DNA of 64,000 nt from Vitellaria paradoxa (GCA_019916065.1 CM034233.1:9740516-9804515), one strand, 5' to 3'. Counted from the stretch's first letter, positions 47,201 through 61,018 are shown. The notes: generated by a model from the sequence alone, not told the origin. Made by a program: numbers and translations.

Positions 47201-49970
47201 TTGAATGTCAATCAAATCTTTCTGAAAGGAATAGACCCCATGCCTTGGAGAGTGGCTTGAATTTTAGCAGAAAGGACAACACATCCCATCTTCCCTCCGG
47301 GCACTATGTGATTTCAAGTATACGGATTGGCCCGGGTCTGATCCGAACCGTTCATTACAAGCCATACAAGGCTTTTGACCTAAAATGTTAGAAGTGCGAC
47401 AGAAGTATGTCAGAAAGTAGTTATGCACAAAAATGGTGGCTAAAATAATTGGTTTGGAATAAAAATCATGTATGAAACCCTTTGGCGTTTGCAGCCAGAA
47501 CCTTATATACTGTTGGATAGAAAAACATTTTTGCAACTTCAAAAATCGTTGCATCATAGGCCCTAACTTGGAAAATCAAATCATCAGCAACAAAAATAAA
47601 CGAAGGGAAAAAAAAAAAATGGAAATGAAATATTGAAAAACAAAAACAAAATTTACTTTCACTTGATAATAAGAATCATCAATGAATACATATTACACAA
47701 ATGATTTAGACCATCTGGCATCCCGAATTCAATTAAGCACCTTGCCCTAAAGCAAAGAAAACCATTCCACACACATTAGGAACTCGCCATGGTGGACTTG
47801 CTTTGAACTGCCATAACCAATGTCATCCACATGCAACCAGGGTGGGTTTTAAGGGCGTCTAAAAATTGTGGTCTCAATCTCAAAACTAGCTAGGAAAAAG
47901 ATTCCTTTCTTGTGTGTGTGTGTGTATGTGTCAGAGGAGAACAGTAATCCATCGATTACAAACGAGGTTTCTTGAATCAGTCTGGGTCATAAATGAAGAA
48001 TTTACAGATCAAGCTTGATACAAGATTGGCAAGATAAGGGGTTCCTCAACTGAGATTATTCAATGACGGGATAATCCAATCCCATTTTAAGCTTTGTTAA
48101 ATTTGTGTTGACCACACGATGAACCTGAAACTATGCATGATAAATCAAGTTAAAAATGCACGATCAACTCCATTAGCGATTTTAAGTCAACAAAATGAAA
48201 TTGTAACATTTTTTTCATTCTCTAAAAGTTATATTTGGATCTTAGACTTGTGGAGATAGGAGGAAAGGAAAGGGAAAGGGGGCCAAAATTAAAAGAAGCT
48301 AAGGGTGCGTTTGTAAAACATTTTCTGTTTTATGTAGAAAATTATTTTCTTTTGTTTTCTGTTTAGTACAGTTTTCAAAAAATACTCTCTAAACCAAACA
48401 CATTTTCCACCTTTTTTATTTTTTTAGAAAAGAAAAATGGAAGACAAGTGGAAAAAAAGGCAGACCAAACACACCCGAAAATTTTCTTTTTTTTGGTTGG
48501 GTTAGGGAAAATGAGAATAAAGTGAACAGTTATCCATAAAAAATTCACTTTTTGCTTGGTTACCATCTGAAAAATGAATTGAGTGGGTCATTTCATTTAA
48601 TTTTTCCAAGATCCAAACAGACAGAAATCCATGTGTGATCTCATCTATTGGAGCTAATCATGCGCCAAGCGAGCCGGTAGGCCCAGCCCTTCCAGCCCAC
48701 ATTTTGAACGGGACAGGCTTGGGAAAAAAAATTAGGCCCCCGAGACTGGCTTAGGTAAAAAATTGACCCAACATGAGTTTCAGACCAAGTTTAGGATCTA
48801 GACGGTAAGCTTGGGCCCGGCAAGCTAGAATTTTTTTAACTAAAATTAGTATACATTTTTATGCAGCAGGTCGGGCTTAGACCAAATTCTAGATCTGAGT
48901 GATCGGGCGAACTCAAGCCTAACTAAAAGCATTATACCCCTGCGATAACCCAGCCCTCAGATTGTAGAGATAATATAATCATGAAGTAGAAGCCAACCTT
49001 TAATTTTGGTCATTTCCATTTCTACTAATAGAAAATTTATAATCTAATGCATGGCATAAATGTGAGTCATCAATTGTACCAAAACAAACTATCAAAAAAT
49101 GGGCTCAATAATGACATCACATTATTTCAACACCCCCTTATATATGACCTGACTCGCAAGTGGAGCAAAGGCAAACTAAAATTAAACGAGCAGCAACACA
49201 AATTAACTAAAGTGCACAAAAATAAACGAAAAATAAATACTGATAACGAAACTTGAACCCAAAACCTTCTAAAATTGGATTTGTAATACATTGTTGAAAC
49301 ACTCAACTCAAACCCAATTGACAAAGAGTAGATATACCCATTAGTGGATATACAAATTGGTTCCTAGAACTAAATCTCTAATATCATATTAAAATACCCA
49401 ACTTAAAACCAATTGACAAAGAGTGGATATACAACATATGTTGATTTGAAAGTCACTATTTTATTAAATAAGAAGTCCCAACATGTCTCCTTACATACAA
49501 CTTCAATCGAATGTAGAGAAGCATAACGATATATTAAGTAAGATAAGCGCACAAACAAGAGTTTGATAAGCAAAAAGGGATGAGTCTTTTCAAATTTATC
49601 TCTAATATCATGTTAAATTAACACTTATTCTAAAAATTTAAACTATTAAAAAATGAGTTCAACAATATATATAAGGTTATTTCAATAATAAACAAGCTTA
49701 AAAAAAAAAATATCATAATGCTATCATAACGTTGACAAATCTAAAAATTTTCAAAGACATAGGATGGTATAATAATAATAATAATAATAATAATAATTGA
49801 AAATTAAATAGACTATCTAGCTTGTAACTTGAGTTTATTTTGAATATAGCCGCCCCACACATTGTGCATTCATCAACTAGTAATAATAATAATTAAAAAT
49901 AAAACTTTGCTCCTTGCCGGTATCTTGAAAGGAATTTTTTTTTTTTTTTTTGAAAGGTGCCTTGAAAGGA
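44222..49970. other. Intergenic DNA, no gene supported
   Basis: Holds a GA-rich tract near 44417-44450, an M1-family MITE copy at 45261-45415, AT-rich DNA, and at about 46960-47990 a less AT-rich stretch with no recognisable protein. Sequence at about 48660-48960 ending GCATTATACCCCTG looks like one end of another non-autonomous hAT repeat. Around 49050-49640 the phrase ACCAATTGACAAAGAGT(A/G)GATAT recurs. An (AAT)n tract lies near 49771-49796. Confidence 0.55.
45261..45415. mobile_element. MITE-like AT-rich element, family M1 copy
   Basis: It begins GGGTGCGTTTAATTTGTTAA and ends CTATTCCAAATGGACC. The interior TTACGAATTCATAAATTATC and TCACTCTATCTTATTTTA match the other four copies. Confidence 0.65.
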
Positions 49971-49979
49971 AATTTTGAT

Positions 49980-52900
49980 TTTGCTAGACACCATACCCAA
50001 ATTTAAATCAATGAAACAAAGAGATAAGACAGCATCTGGAACTGTAAATGATAACAGATGACTCATTTGAGGATGGTGGAAATGAAAGCCCAATAACTTC
50101 TCAGGAAATTCTTGGTATCTCCTGGGCAGAACAAATGTACGTACAACGCATGGACCATTCACCCAATTGTTTGGCGTCCACATCGAATGAATAAACTTGG
50201 TTGGAAGAGGTGGAGATGATAAGCTCGTTGCCATTACTGGGAGTAAAACCACCAGCTGTTGACAGATGCACCATCCAATCTTGAAATGAACCAGTGCTGC
50301 CTGTACCACAGAGCGTAAGGAACTCTTATCAGCCACCGAAACCAAGATAATTTATGAACTGTATTCTACATAGGTTCTCGGCCCACAAAGACAAACAATC
50401 TGCAGAGAATCCATATACAGATTTTTTTCTGAACTGCTTCTTGAGTATTGTGAAAAAACATAGCTACCAGCAAGCCATTGCAAGTGCAAGGACTATAGCT
50501 AAAAAAATCTACGACCTCCTGTACAGAACTAAAAGCCGACAGATTAGAATAGAATTTTCTCAATTAATCGATTGGGAGGTAGTACTAACTGCCCAAACTA
50601 ACATGGCTAGAAGGCATCAATGAACCAACAGAGTGACCAAATTTGTGTATATAGAAAACGTCCGCCTATGTTCTTTTATAATATAAGGCACAAAACCACC
50701 GCGAGTATATATAGAAACCTGCGTATGTCATCCCAGCCCGCTGTAGGAACCGGGTGTAAGCATGGTAATGCCATGGTTCCCATGGAAGATTGGTTCTCAC
50801 ATCCGGAATTCGGATTGCGTGTGTATCATATAAGTCTTAACCTTAGCCTGCAAACCAAGTTTTGACTTAATTTTGACTTGATTTGTGGGATCTGGTGTTA
50901 AAAAACCAGATAAACCTGCGTATGTCATCTCTGAACAATGATATACCATCAAAACTTACATCCAACATATAATACCTAATCATAATGCGTGCTGCCCTGC
51001 AATTAAAATATAGACCAAAAATACTAACAAAGTTAGTTTCAAACCTTTGTATTTCTAGATTAAAAACATAAATATCTCCAAAGCAGTTAACAGCAGCCAA
51101 CCACTGCCCATCAGAACTGACAAGCGTTTTTGCTATGGGAGGCTCACTAGGTGGCAATTTCTCATCTTGCACCTTACGGCAAGGCGTAAAAGTATGTACC
51201 ACCACTGCACTTCCAACATCCACTACCTGTAGAACAAGGAAAATGGTCAAGTTAAAACCAGAAATATATCACTCTCTGTGGACCCCATCATCAACGTCTT
51301 GCGAAAAAAGCGCCATTACCCCCAACGTGATGGTTATTAGCCTAAATATTAAAAAAAGAAGGGGGGGGGGGGTGTACAGAGAAAACACATATACTCGGGG
51401 TTACAAAGAGAACAAGAGGGAGGGGCGGTGGGTGGTGGTGGTGTAGGATACAAGGCTAAGGAGTAGTGAGTCCCAAAATTAAAGACTAGCCAACAATGAG
51501 AACAGCAAGCTATCTATATTAATAACAGGACTTATCAGTATACGTATGGATGGCAGGGAACGGTGTATCAGACATCATATTTGGGGGTGCGGGAATAGAA
51601 AAAAATTAAAAAAAAAAAAAAAGGAACACAGTTCAAAGTTTCTAATGACCGCTGTATTTGTTATTAGACATTACAACATTGGCAAACAAGTGTGAAACAG
51701 CACACGAAAATCATGCTGAGTTTTGTTTCATGTTATTTTAATTATCTTCTCTTTTCCTTTTCTTTTATATATAAAGCGAACGGGATACGGGCTCCAGAGA
51801 ATCGCAACGGGAAGGGGGTCCTTTTCTTTTATTTTGTTTATAAAATGACGCAACAAACAAAATATATGTAAAATAGTTATTAACCAAAAGAATTAAAAAA
51901 TATATATATATATATATGTATATATAAAAAATAAAAAAAAAATTCCCACAATAGCACTTCAACTTCTCAATATATTAATATTAATAAGGATATTTTTTGT
52001 AATCCTAAACCTAATCAGGTGGGGGGAATTTATCCTTATCCTCCCCGAATACTATCGGGTTCTAGCCCCCCCGCCCCGGGGGGGGGGGGGGATTAGGATA
52101 GACTTGGATTGAATTCTCCATTTTGCCCGAGACGAAGAACCATCGGTTAAATGAAGTAATACCAACCCCTACGGTATTAAGCTTGAAGTGCAGTTACATG
52201 AGACTTCCAAGGTCAGCTTTGCACATACAACTGTTATCTTTTACCATATATATCTTCTTTTGATGGGTCATTTCCTATGACGTGTATAAAAAAGAGGATT
52301 CACACATATAATTATTATACACATGGACATGCATGCAAACTTGCATACACATAAACGTGGAGAGAAAAAGCCGCAGAGTAGAATATAAATGCAATGTCCG
52401 TGCCTCTTGCACTCTCTGTCGCAAGAATGGTAATACAATTAAAAGCTGGAAGGTTTCCAAAAAATCTTCTACTAACTATTAAAAGATACCTAAAAATATA
52501 CAGTTGCAAAAGTAGACAAACACGTATATATATACATATAGACGACATTTGAAGCCCACTAGACTCAGAAGTATGACGAACCTCGAAGCATGAACCACAG
52601 ATGATAGATGTGATTTGTGAACTTCAGCCTAATAGCTACTTAGAAGATCCATAATTGACCCCAACAGAAAAATAAGAGACAAATTAAGCTGAAAGAGAAT
52701 GCTTACATAAATTATTCTATGGAATGAACAAACGGGAGATTCGAAGGAAGCCTTCTTTTATTCAAAGTCCACGCGCTTTTTCCAACTCCAGAACTCTTTA
52801 ATTCAAACGTGTTGTTTTTCACACGGTCAGAATAAGCGAAAAGCAATCCTGAAGTAGAAATGTGCTGCAGATGATCTTTCGAGATGCCTTACTCTTCGCC

Positions 52901-53184
52901 CGAGCGAGTAAACCTGTCGTTGCAAGGCCACCAGAAGGACCAGAACCCACACCATGAACTGAACCGCTTTTTACACGAACAAAAAGAATATCTAACCAGT
53001 AAGAATCCTGCACTAGGAGCAACGGCCTCTGATCAAATACAGGGTTCGGTACCAGTTGAATCGGTACTCTCTGTGGTGCATGGCAGATATCATGTGGAGA
53101 GAACTTAGTGAACTCCCTGACAGAATATGCAAAGAGCTTAGTGTCATCACCAGCTGAGATGAGCAGAGGAACTCCCAATTGGAC
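49980..53184 (-). pseudogene. UTP4: Truncated UTP4/cirhin-type WD40 protein gene
   Basis: UTP4 is a WD40 subunit of the nucleolar small-subunit processome that processes pre-18S rRNA; the plant homologue is essential in embryos. Three exon remnants read on the minus strand. 53184-52707: [54 protein letters not shown], then after a frame change [12 protein letters not shown] and NKRRLPSNLPFVHS. 51226-51045: VVDVGS, VHTFTPCRK, SSDGQWLAAVNCFGDIYVFN. 50300 to about 49980: [14 protein letters not shown], then in another frame [20 protein letters not shown], then [14 protein letters not shown], then SNESSVIIYSSR. At least four frame changes, a deletion between HS and RIIY, and loss of both the N-terminal third and the C-terminal part show it is a dead, partial gene copy. 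The retained splice sites (AG|G at exon starts, GTAAGC donor) indicate DNA-level duplication, not retroposition. Homology is from memory of the family. Confidence 0.8.
52066..52091. repeat. C-run facing a G-run (GC palindrome)
   Basis: Eleven C with one G, followed by fourteen G. It can fold on itself or form quadruplexes. It lies in the intron region of the UTP4-type pseudogene. Confidence 0.85.
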
Positions 53185-55210
53185 CTACTTGTGGTAACTA
53201 AAATGCATTTAATTTGACGTTTCCCTTTTTTTTTGTGTATTTGAAACTTCTCTTGTTTTAGCGGAGAAAAAAAAAATTCAAAATGACTTTTGATCATGTA
53301 TGTGTAAATTTGTTTTTTTATTTTTTAAAATAAATTTTGAAAAGAAGAATAATCAAATACATTTTTAACTATTTTATTGTTTTTAAAAATATAAAATAAA
53401 AAATGAGTTCAAAACAAATATACCAAACAAACCCTTACTAATTTCCTAACCAAATTTGTAATCCAACTACAAAAACGTTTGAAATTCTCAAAAGATTTGA
53501 AAAAAAAAATATTATTAAAATGATGTAAAAATAAAACGTAAATTTTGAGCTACCAATGGACTCTAGACCCACGTGGAGACCCAATCGAGAACCCTCGTAA
53601 CCTATGCCACCTGGACATTCAACTTGCCTCTAAGGGTGACCCGTGTCCAAGGGTGTTGTAGATTATTTAGGGGGTGTTTGATTACCAAAATTAATTAAAA
53701 TTTACTAATTTTAACTAATTTTTTTTTACTTTTTTTCAATTAAAATTTACTATATTTCATTTTTATATTAAAATTTTATACTTTTATCGTACTTTTTGAC
53801 TAAACTTTAACCAACTAAACAACCATTTAATCTAAATTTATTTATTTTTATTCTATTTATTTCTACTCAATTTTTTTTTTGTAAATTATGTTAGCTGCTG
53901 CATCATTTTTTTTTGAGTCCTAAGGATACTCAAATTAATGATTATTAAAGAGTAAACTTAATATCTTATCAGTTGAGTTATAACTTAAGATTAAAGATGT
54001 TGCATCATTGACATGCCATATGTCACGTAACTTTGGATTAGATAGCTCAATAGAATATTATCATGTCCATCTCATATAAATACTCTAAAAGTTGTGTGAC
54101 TAATAGACTTCAATGAATTCGTCTCATCATGGAATAATATTTTTTTGGGAATAATATGAGTGTAACTTATGATTATCCTAAGAAAGTTGCGTTGTGCGTT
54201 TAATTTGACTATCGACGATTAAACTTGTATCTAATTTGTGGACATCTTTTTTAAATTATTTGTTATAACTATTTGAGCTATAATGATTGGTTATAAAATT
54301 ATTTTCATGATGATAATATATTGATTCAAAATATTTATTTTACATGAGTTTAACGATTGTATTAATTGGCCTTTCATTTTATTTATTAATTATATTATAT
54401 AAATCAACCACAGTACTTGACATGAATTGTCACATTGCATAACCTAAGTCCTACGTTATAATTTATTTTATTTAGTCCTATCAACCAATGCCGAATGACC
54501 ATTGGGTTTCTGAGTTTTGAAAATATAGGACGTTACAAACACGCTAACATTAACTTCTCTTAACAAAAACTCTAAAAAATTAAATAATTATTTCTCCAAT
54601 TTTTTTTTATAATCCTTTCATCCAAAAAAGTAAAAACAAAAGGTCATTTTTTTTACTATTGATATAATAAATGGAATATAAAGAAAGCAACTATGTCAAT
54701 ACTATAAATCATTTAGAGTACAATATGAGTTTAAAGTTTTTGAATAGAGCACATAGTGTCATCTTTTACGGTATGATTAAACAAATTATATGTTTAGATT
54801 AACTAATACAATTACCACTAAAAATATGATATTACCGCTGGCGCATTAAAAAAAAAAAAAGTTTATAGCATTTCATTATAAAAGAAAAAAAAAATTATTC
54901 CCCCTAAAATCATCGTTCAAAAGACGATTTCAATAAATTTATTTTTAACGATACTCGTAAAAAAGATAGAGATATGTATATAAAAAACAGAATTTGTTTT
55001 AAAATTTGAATTTAATGTTTTCCACGCATTTTTTTTTTTTTTTTTTGGTTTTTGATACCATGATTTGAGTTCATGTGTAATTCTGACTAGTGATATGATA
55101 TCTTATGTTATGGTATTTTCATTTTATTCTATGGTCATCTTCTCTTTCCACATGGTGCCTTGATGTGTGTGTTCTCAGTGTGCGCAGAATTTTGAAATTA
55201 ACTTAAGTTT
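53185..55210. other. AT-rich intergenic DNA, no gene seen
   Basis: No upstream exons of the UTP4-type pseudogene are visible here, so it is truncated at its 5' side. 53220-53440 contains words of the M2 MITE-like family (AAAATGAGTTCAAAACAAAT, CAAACAAACCCTTA). The rest is AT-rich. Confidence 0.6.
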
Positions 55211-56220
55211 TGATATAGAATTACCAAGAAGGAGACTATAAAGTTTTTAAATTTAAATGTAGCAAATTCATTCAAAATCTTAAGTTAAATTTGGAAAGTT
55301 GGGATGTTTCCTAAAACAACTTGGATAGAAGATATGTATATTTCTAAATTAAAGGTGGAATCAAAATACAAGTTTTCCAAAGACAACAGATGTCCTATTT
55401 AAGACAAAGTATTATGTGATTACAATAAGATTTGAACTAGGAGTCAAAATTCAAGACACGAAAGAAAACAGTGCATCCCATAGGCAGGGCGCGGGGAGCG
55501 CGCAGCTACACCCAAGGCCCGCTGGGAGCCCGCAAGGAGAGCGCAAGTTCGCCTTTTTGATCCCAGAATTCCAGTCTGCTCGAGCGATCAACTTATACAA
55601 TTTTTGAATGTAATTGTTTCCTATTTTGCTAGTTTAGGGCAACCTTTTGTAGCTCTATAAAATATGTATCCAAGCTTAATGAAAAATATAGAATGAGGAC
55701 ATATTATAGAGACCTATAGAGAGTTTATTTTTGGTGAGCGTAAGCGTCTTTCTTTAAATTTTTTTTTCTTCTTAACTTTCTGTGTGAGGCAGAAAACCCA
55801 CTTCTAGGTTTGTCGAGTGAGTTAAGCAAGGTTTGCAAAAAATTTGTGCAAGCGAGTCGTAATAAATTCTAGTAGGATCTTACAACCCGTTGACAGTGGA
55901 ATTTGCAATTGAGGTTTTTCTCCCTGTGAGAGGGTTTTCTCGTTATTTTCTGGTGTCAATAATTTTTGCTTTGTGGGTAATTGTTTGGTTCATAAAATTT
56001 CAATTGATATCAGAGCAGGTCACTTTACATTCTTGATTGAGATCAAATTCAAACAATGGATCCACCACGTTAAGGAGGCTTAAGCACCAAGCCCCTATGG
56101 TTTGATGGCACAAATTGCTCTTACTAGAAGGTATGGATGCAAGCTCATCTTTTGTCTATGAATTATAAAGTCTGGACTTCTGTGGTTCAAGGATGGGAAG
56201 AACCTACGTACGAAGTTAAC
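55211..56220 (+). mobile_element. Inverted arm: copia LTR plus start of gag, plus strand
   Basis: LTR about 55211-56002 (start TGATATAGAATTACC, end AAAATTTCA), then a primer-binding-like TTGATATCAGAGCAGG and a gag start at 56056 (MDPPR, then a stop). QAHLLSMNYKVWTSVVQGWE is open at about 56137-56196. The arm ends at GAAGTTAAC (56212-56220). Its sequence is the inverted repeat of 59934-61018. The gag frame is broken by TAA and TAG codons. Confidence 0.85.
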
Positions 56221-59200
56221 ACCCTCCACCTGAGTGTAATCTTAAGCAACAAGCCTAGCTTTATCTCTAATAACATTACCAAACTCATCACTTTTGTTTT
56301 TAAATATCCATTTTGTTTCAATAACATTAGTGTGATTAGCTCTAGGCACTAAGGTTCATACATTATTCCTAACAAATTGATTTAGCTCTTCATGCATTGC
56401 ATTCACCCAATTATAATCAAGTAAGGCTTCTTTTATATTCTTAGGTTCAACTGATGAAACTTAACACACATAAGTTACCTCATTCCTCAATTGGGTTTTT
56501 AGTTTATCAGTTACCTCTCCAATGGCTTGGCTAGCTGGGTGATTTAATTTTACTCTAGATGAAAGCTCCAACTGCTTAGTTGTATCAACAAGATCATGGT
56601 TTACACCTTTCCCAGCTCCAGTTTCCTCTTTTTCAACTTTTTCAGTTATTTCTACAGTCTTTTCCATAGGTCCATCATCTTCTTCTACCTGTTGAAATAT
56701 AGAAGGGTTAGAGTTGCCATCAACAATAATATTAATGGATTCCATCATTGTGAAAGTTTTTAAGTTATAAACACAAAATACACGACTAGAAGTAGAGTAG
56801 CCCAAGAAGATTTCTTCATTGCTCCGGGAGTCAAATTTACCAAGATTTTCTCTATCATTGAGAATAAAGCACTTACTCCTAAAAACTTGGAAATACTTAA
56901 CATTGGGTTTCTTACCATTCCATAGCTCATAGGGTGTTTTTAAAGTACCAGGACTAAGATACACCCTATTTGCTATGTAACATGCAATGTGTATAGTTTT
57001 GACTTAAAACTTCTTTGGAAGTTGTTTTCCATGCAATATCGAACTTTCCATCTATTGTAAGACTCTATTTCTTTTTTCCACAACTCCATTCTGTTGGGGG
57101 GTCTTTGGCGCTGAAAACTCGTGCTTAATTTCATTTTCATTACAAAAGTCAGCGTACTTTTAATTCTCAAGCTCCCTTCCATGGTTAGTTCTGATGCTTA
57201 TGATGCATTCAATAGTACGCTGCTTTTCTTGCTGTAACTTGAATACAATGGCTTAAAGGCTTCAAATGTATCAGATTTTTCACATAGAAAATTAACCCAT
57301 GCAAATCTAGTAAAATCATTGACGACAACAAAAATGTACTATATACCACTAAGACTTTTAGTGCATGTGGATCCCATTAAATCCATGTGAATAAGTTCAA
57401 GAGATTTCGAGGTTATAATAGATTTTATCTTTTTATGGGCATTCTTAACTTGTTTACCTAGTTGACAAGGCCCACACACACTATTTTTAGGTTTTTCAAG
57501 TTTAAGTACACCCTTGATAAGATTAGATTTGAACAATTTGTGTAAATCTTTATAGTTCATGTGGCCAAGTCTTTGGTGCCACAAATCTATCTCATCTAAG
57601 GTAGTAGCATTACATATAAAACCTTCAGAATTTGCTATCCTATAGCAATTGTTAGAAGTGCGAATACCATGTAAGATTGGTTGTCCTTTTTTATTAAAGA
57701 TATTACACTCATTTTTTGAAAATTAGATAACATGGTTGGCATCACACAATTGACTGATACTGATAAGGTTCACCTTAAATCCTTTTACATATAAAACAAT
57801 TTTCAAACATTTGAAAACAAAGGACTTAATCTCACCTTTACCTTAACCTGTGATTTGCTACCATCACCAAATGTTACCATGCCACCCTGATAGGATTCAA
57901 GTTTTGAAAATAGAGACTTATTTCCACTTATGTGATTTGAACATCCATTGTCAAGATACCACATGTTAGAATTTAAAGTTTTCAGGGCTGTTTGTGATAT
58001 AAAACAATTCAAGTCTGATTTTTTGATCCATATAGCTTTGGTTTTTAGAAAAGAAGACTTGACAGGGATTTTCTTATGTCTTTGTTTTTTGTTTGAATTC
58101 TTTTTCTTTGAAAAATTTGTATATTTGTATTTTTGAAAGTTTAGATTCTTTGGTTTTTGAAAATGACGTGAGTTTTCAAAAGTATTTTCAGAAAAGTTAG
58201 AAAAGACTTGAAACCTGTTTGTCACAGGAATTTTAGGATTAGGGTTTTTTGAAAAGCTTTTTATATAGTTCAGAGGAAATCTATAGAGTTTGTGACAATT
58301 GGGGTGAATATTTCCTTTGATACCACAATGGTGACATACAAGTATAAAGGGTTGGGGTTTAGCAAAGTATTTACCTTTCACCATAGGATGAGCATGCTGA
58401 TAATGATTGATCTTTTGATAACTTCTCCTTGGTACTGCAGTCGGTTTTGAAAGAGATTTTGGAGCAGCATTTAGTTTAGGCACACTCTTTGTGGCTAACT
58501 GTGGGCAAGACTTTGGAGTTTTTGGAGAGGTTGATGATGAGGCAATTGTAACATTCTCATCGGAATATCTTAGTCCAAGATTTATCTTCATGTGATCTTT
58601 GTTTACTCCAAATTTCTTTAATTTTGTTGGAACTGAACTTTGTCTTCCCTATTATCTTCTCATCATTCTTTATTTTTTCTTTCAACTCATTGATATTTGC
58701 ATGTAGACTTCCAATAATCTTCTCCAGCTCTTTAATCTTCTTATTCTTCTCTTCTAACTTCTCTTTGAATTTTTCTGTACTTTGTGACTATGGAATCCTA
58801 TTAGATTCAAAAGAAGACAACTTACTTGCAAGTTTTTCATTCTCACTTTTTAGAGCGTTTCTTTCACTTCTAAGTTTGCAGTTTCCAGTGTGTTGTGCTT
58901 GTCTTTGTTTCTTTAGATCACAATGTTCTACAAAAAGTGTATTGTATGCTGCTTGAAGAGCATCGTTGAATTCATCATCAGAATTTTCATCTTCATGGTT
59001 TGATATCTCCGTATTGCTTTGTGATCTAGAAGGTGTTCCTACAGAAGAAGTGTGAGAAGCCATAAAAGCAATAAAATTACCTTCATTATCAGAAGAGGCT
59101 GATGTAGAGGATTCATCTGAGTCTGAGTCATCATCAAGTGTAGCATTCATCACTTTGACTTGTTTTTGTTTTTTCTTCTTATTAGCACAGTCTTGAGCAA

Positions 59201-60098
59201 AGTGACCATAACCATGGCATTCATAGCATTGTATTTTATTCTTCGTTCCTTCTTCTTTGTCGACCTTTTTAATTTTCTTACCTATGGCTTTAAACTTCGA
59301 CTTCTTCTTATTGTTTTTGTTGAACATGGCTTTTTTTTTTCTTTCTTCACATATCTCAAATTTTTCTTTACTATAAGAGCCAATTCTTTATCAGATTCTT
59401 CCTCGTGATCTTCTTCCTCGACAATCTTGAGGGTAATATCTTTTGTAGCTTTTCGAGGTTTAAGCATATTTGACTCATAAGTTTGAAGTGATCCCGCCAG
59501 ATGCTCTATTTTTATGGAATTTACATTCCTGACCTCCTCAGTAGCAATAACTTTAGAATCAAATAAACTAGGAAGAGAACATAAAATTTTACATACCACT
59601 TTGTGCTCAGGGATTGGTTCTCTAAGATTGTGGCAGGAATTTACAACATAGCTCAGTCAAACATAAAAATCATCAAATCTTTCATCTTCGTTCATTCTAA
59701 GACCTTCAAATTCAGAGGTGAGTTTTTGAAGCTTGTAGGTCTTGACTTGTACGTTCCTTTAAGTGTGTTTTGCATAATCAGCTAGGCTTTTCGAGCACTC
59801 GTACAACTTGAAATTCGACAAAATTCATTGGGACAGACACCGAAAAAATAGCATTCAAGGCCTTAAAATTTCTTTCTGAGCTTTCTTGTTCAGCTTTTGT
59901 CCACGTCAAAATAGGATTTGTCTCAATACGTCCGTTAACTTCGTACATAGGTTCTTCCCATCCTTGAACCACAGAAGTCCAGACTTTATAATTCATAGAT
60001 AGAAGATGAGTTTGCATCCGTACCTTCTAGAAAGAGTAATTTGTGCCATTAAACCATGGGGATCTGGTGCTTAAGCCTCCTTCACGTGGTGGATCCAT
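56212..60098 (-). pseudogene. Degenerate Ty1/copia gag-pol, truncated in reverse transcriptase
   Basis: Reads on the minus strand from an ATG at 60098 (MDPPREGGLSTRSPWFNGTN). The Gag part (about 60098-58800) has a TAG where Trp is expected in YSF(W)KVRM. The zinc knuckle CYECHGYGHFAQDC lies near 59225-59184. Protease: WYLDNGCSNHISG near 57965-57925, with Asn in place of the catalytic DS/TG Ser or Thr. Integrase: MWHQRLGHMNYKD...CGPCQLGKQ (57584-57460), QQNGVVEKRNR in another frame near 57100-57060, and [12 protein letters not shown]...EEIFLGYS (near 56940-56800). It ends at the start of reverse transcriptase (ETKWIFKNKSDEFGN ... DYTQVEGV), before the YVDD site. Several stops and frame changes. 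The ECHGYGH knuckle and Asp/Ser-rich tract resemble the Sirevirus/Maximus lineage; that lineage call is tentative. Confidence 0.9.
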
Positions 60099-61018
60099 TA
60101 TTTGAATTTGATCTCACTCAAGAATGTAGAGTGACCTGCTTTGATAACAATTGAAAATTTATGAACCAAACAATCACCCACAAAGTAAAAATTAATAACA
60201 CTAGAAAATAACAAGGAAACCCTCTCACAGAGGGAAAAACCTCAATTGCAAATCCCACTATCAATGGGTTACAAGATCCTACTAGAATTTATTACGACTC
60301 GCTCACATAAATTCTTTCGCAAATTTTGCTCGACTCACTTGACAAACCCTACAAGTGGGCTTTCTGCCTCACACAAAAAGTTAAGAAGAAAAGAAAAAAA
60401 ATCTAGAGAAAGATGCTTAAGCTTACCAAAAATAAATTCTCTCTAGATCTCTATAATATGTCCCTGTTCTATATTTTTCATTAAGCTTGGGTACATATTT
60501 TATAGAGGTACAAAAGGTTGCCCTAAACTGGTAAAATAGGAAACAATTACATTCAAAAATTGCATAAGTCGATCCCTCGAGCATCCTACACCATGCCTGC
60601 GCCAAGAGGTTGAACCATCGAGCACCCATCCAACAGCCTGCGGACTACACTAGAATTGTAGGATCAAAAGGGTGAACCCACGCTCTCCCAGCGGGCCTTA
60701 GGCGCAGTTGTGTGCTTTCCGCACCCTGCCTGCGAGATGCACTGTTTCTTTTCGTGTCTTGAATTTTGACTCCTAATCCAAATCTGATTGTAATCACATA
60801 GTACTTTGTCTTGAATAGGACATCTGCTACTTTGTCTTGAATATGACATCTGTAGTCCTTGGAAAACTTGTATTTTGATTCCATTTTTTATTTAGAAGTA
60901 TCCATATCTTCTATCCAAGTTGTTTTAAGAAACATCCTACCTTTCCAAATTTAACTTAAGATTTTGAATGAATTTGCCATATTTAAATTCAAAAACTTTA
61001 CAGTTTTTCATATTGACA
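60099..61018 (-). mobile_element. Copia 5' LTR and leader, minus strand
   Basis: The LTR is about 60152-61018. In element orientation it ends ATAAATTTTCA and is followed by ATTGTTATCAAAGCAGGTCA, a mutated copy of the initiator-Met primer binding site (normally TGGTATCAGAGC). The outer end near 61018 is uncertain. It carries a GC-rich insert (about 60570-60655) not found in the plus-strand arm. No target duplication could be found outside the two arms. Confidence 0.8.

Noticed and set aside
48660..48960. Possible hAT-type repeat ending GCATTATACCCCTG
   Set aside because: Only one end is recognisable; the left terminus and a target duplication are missing.
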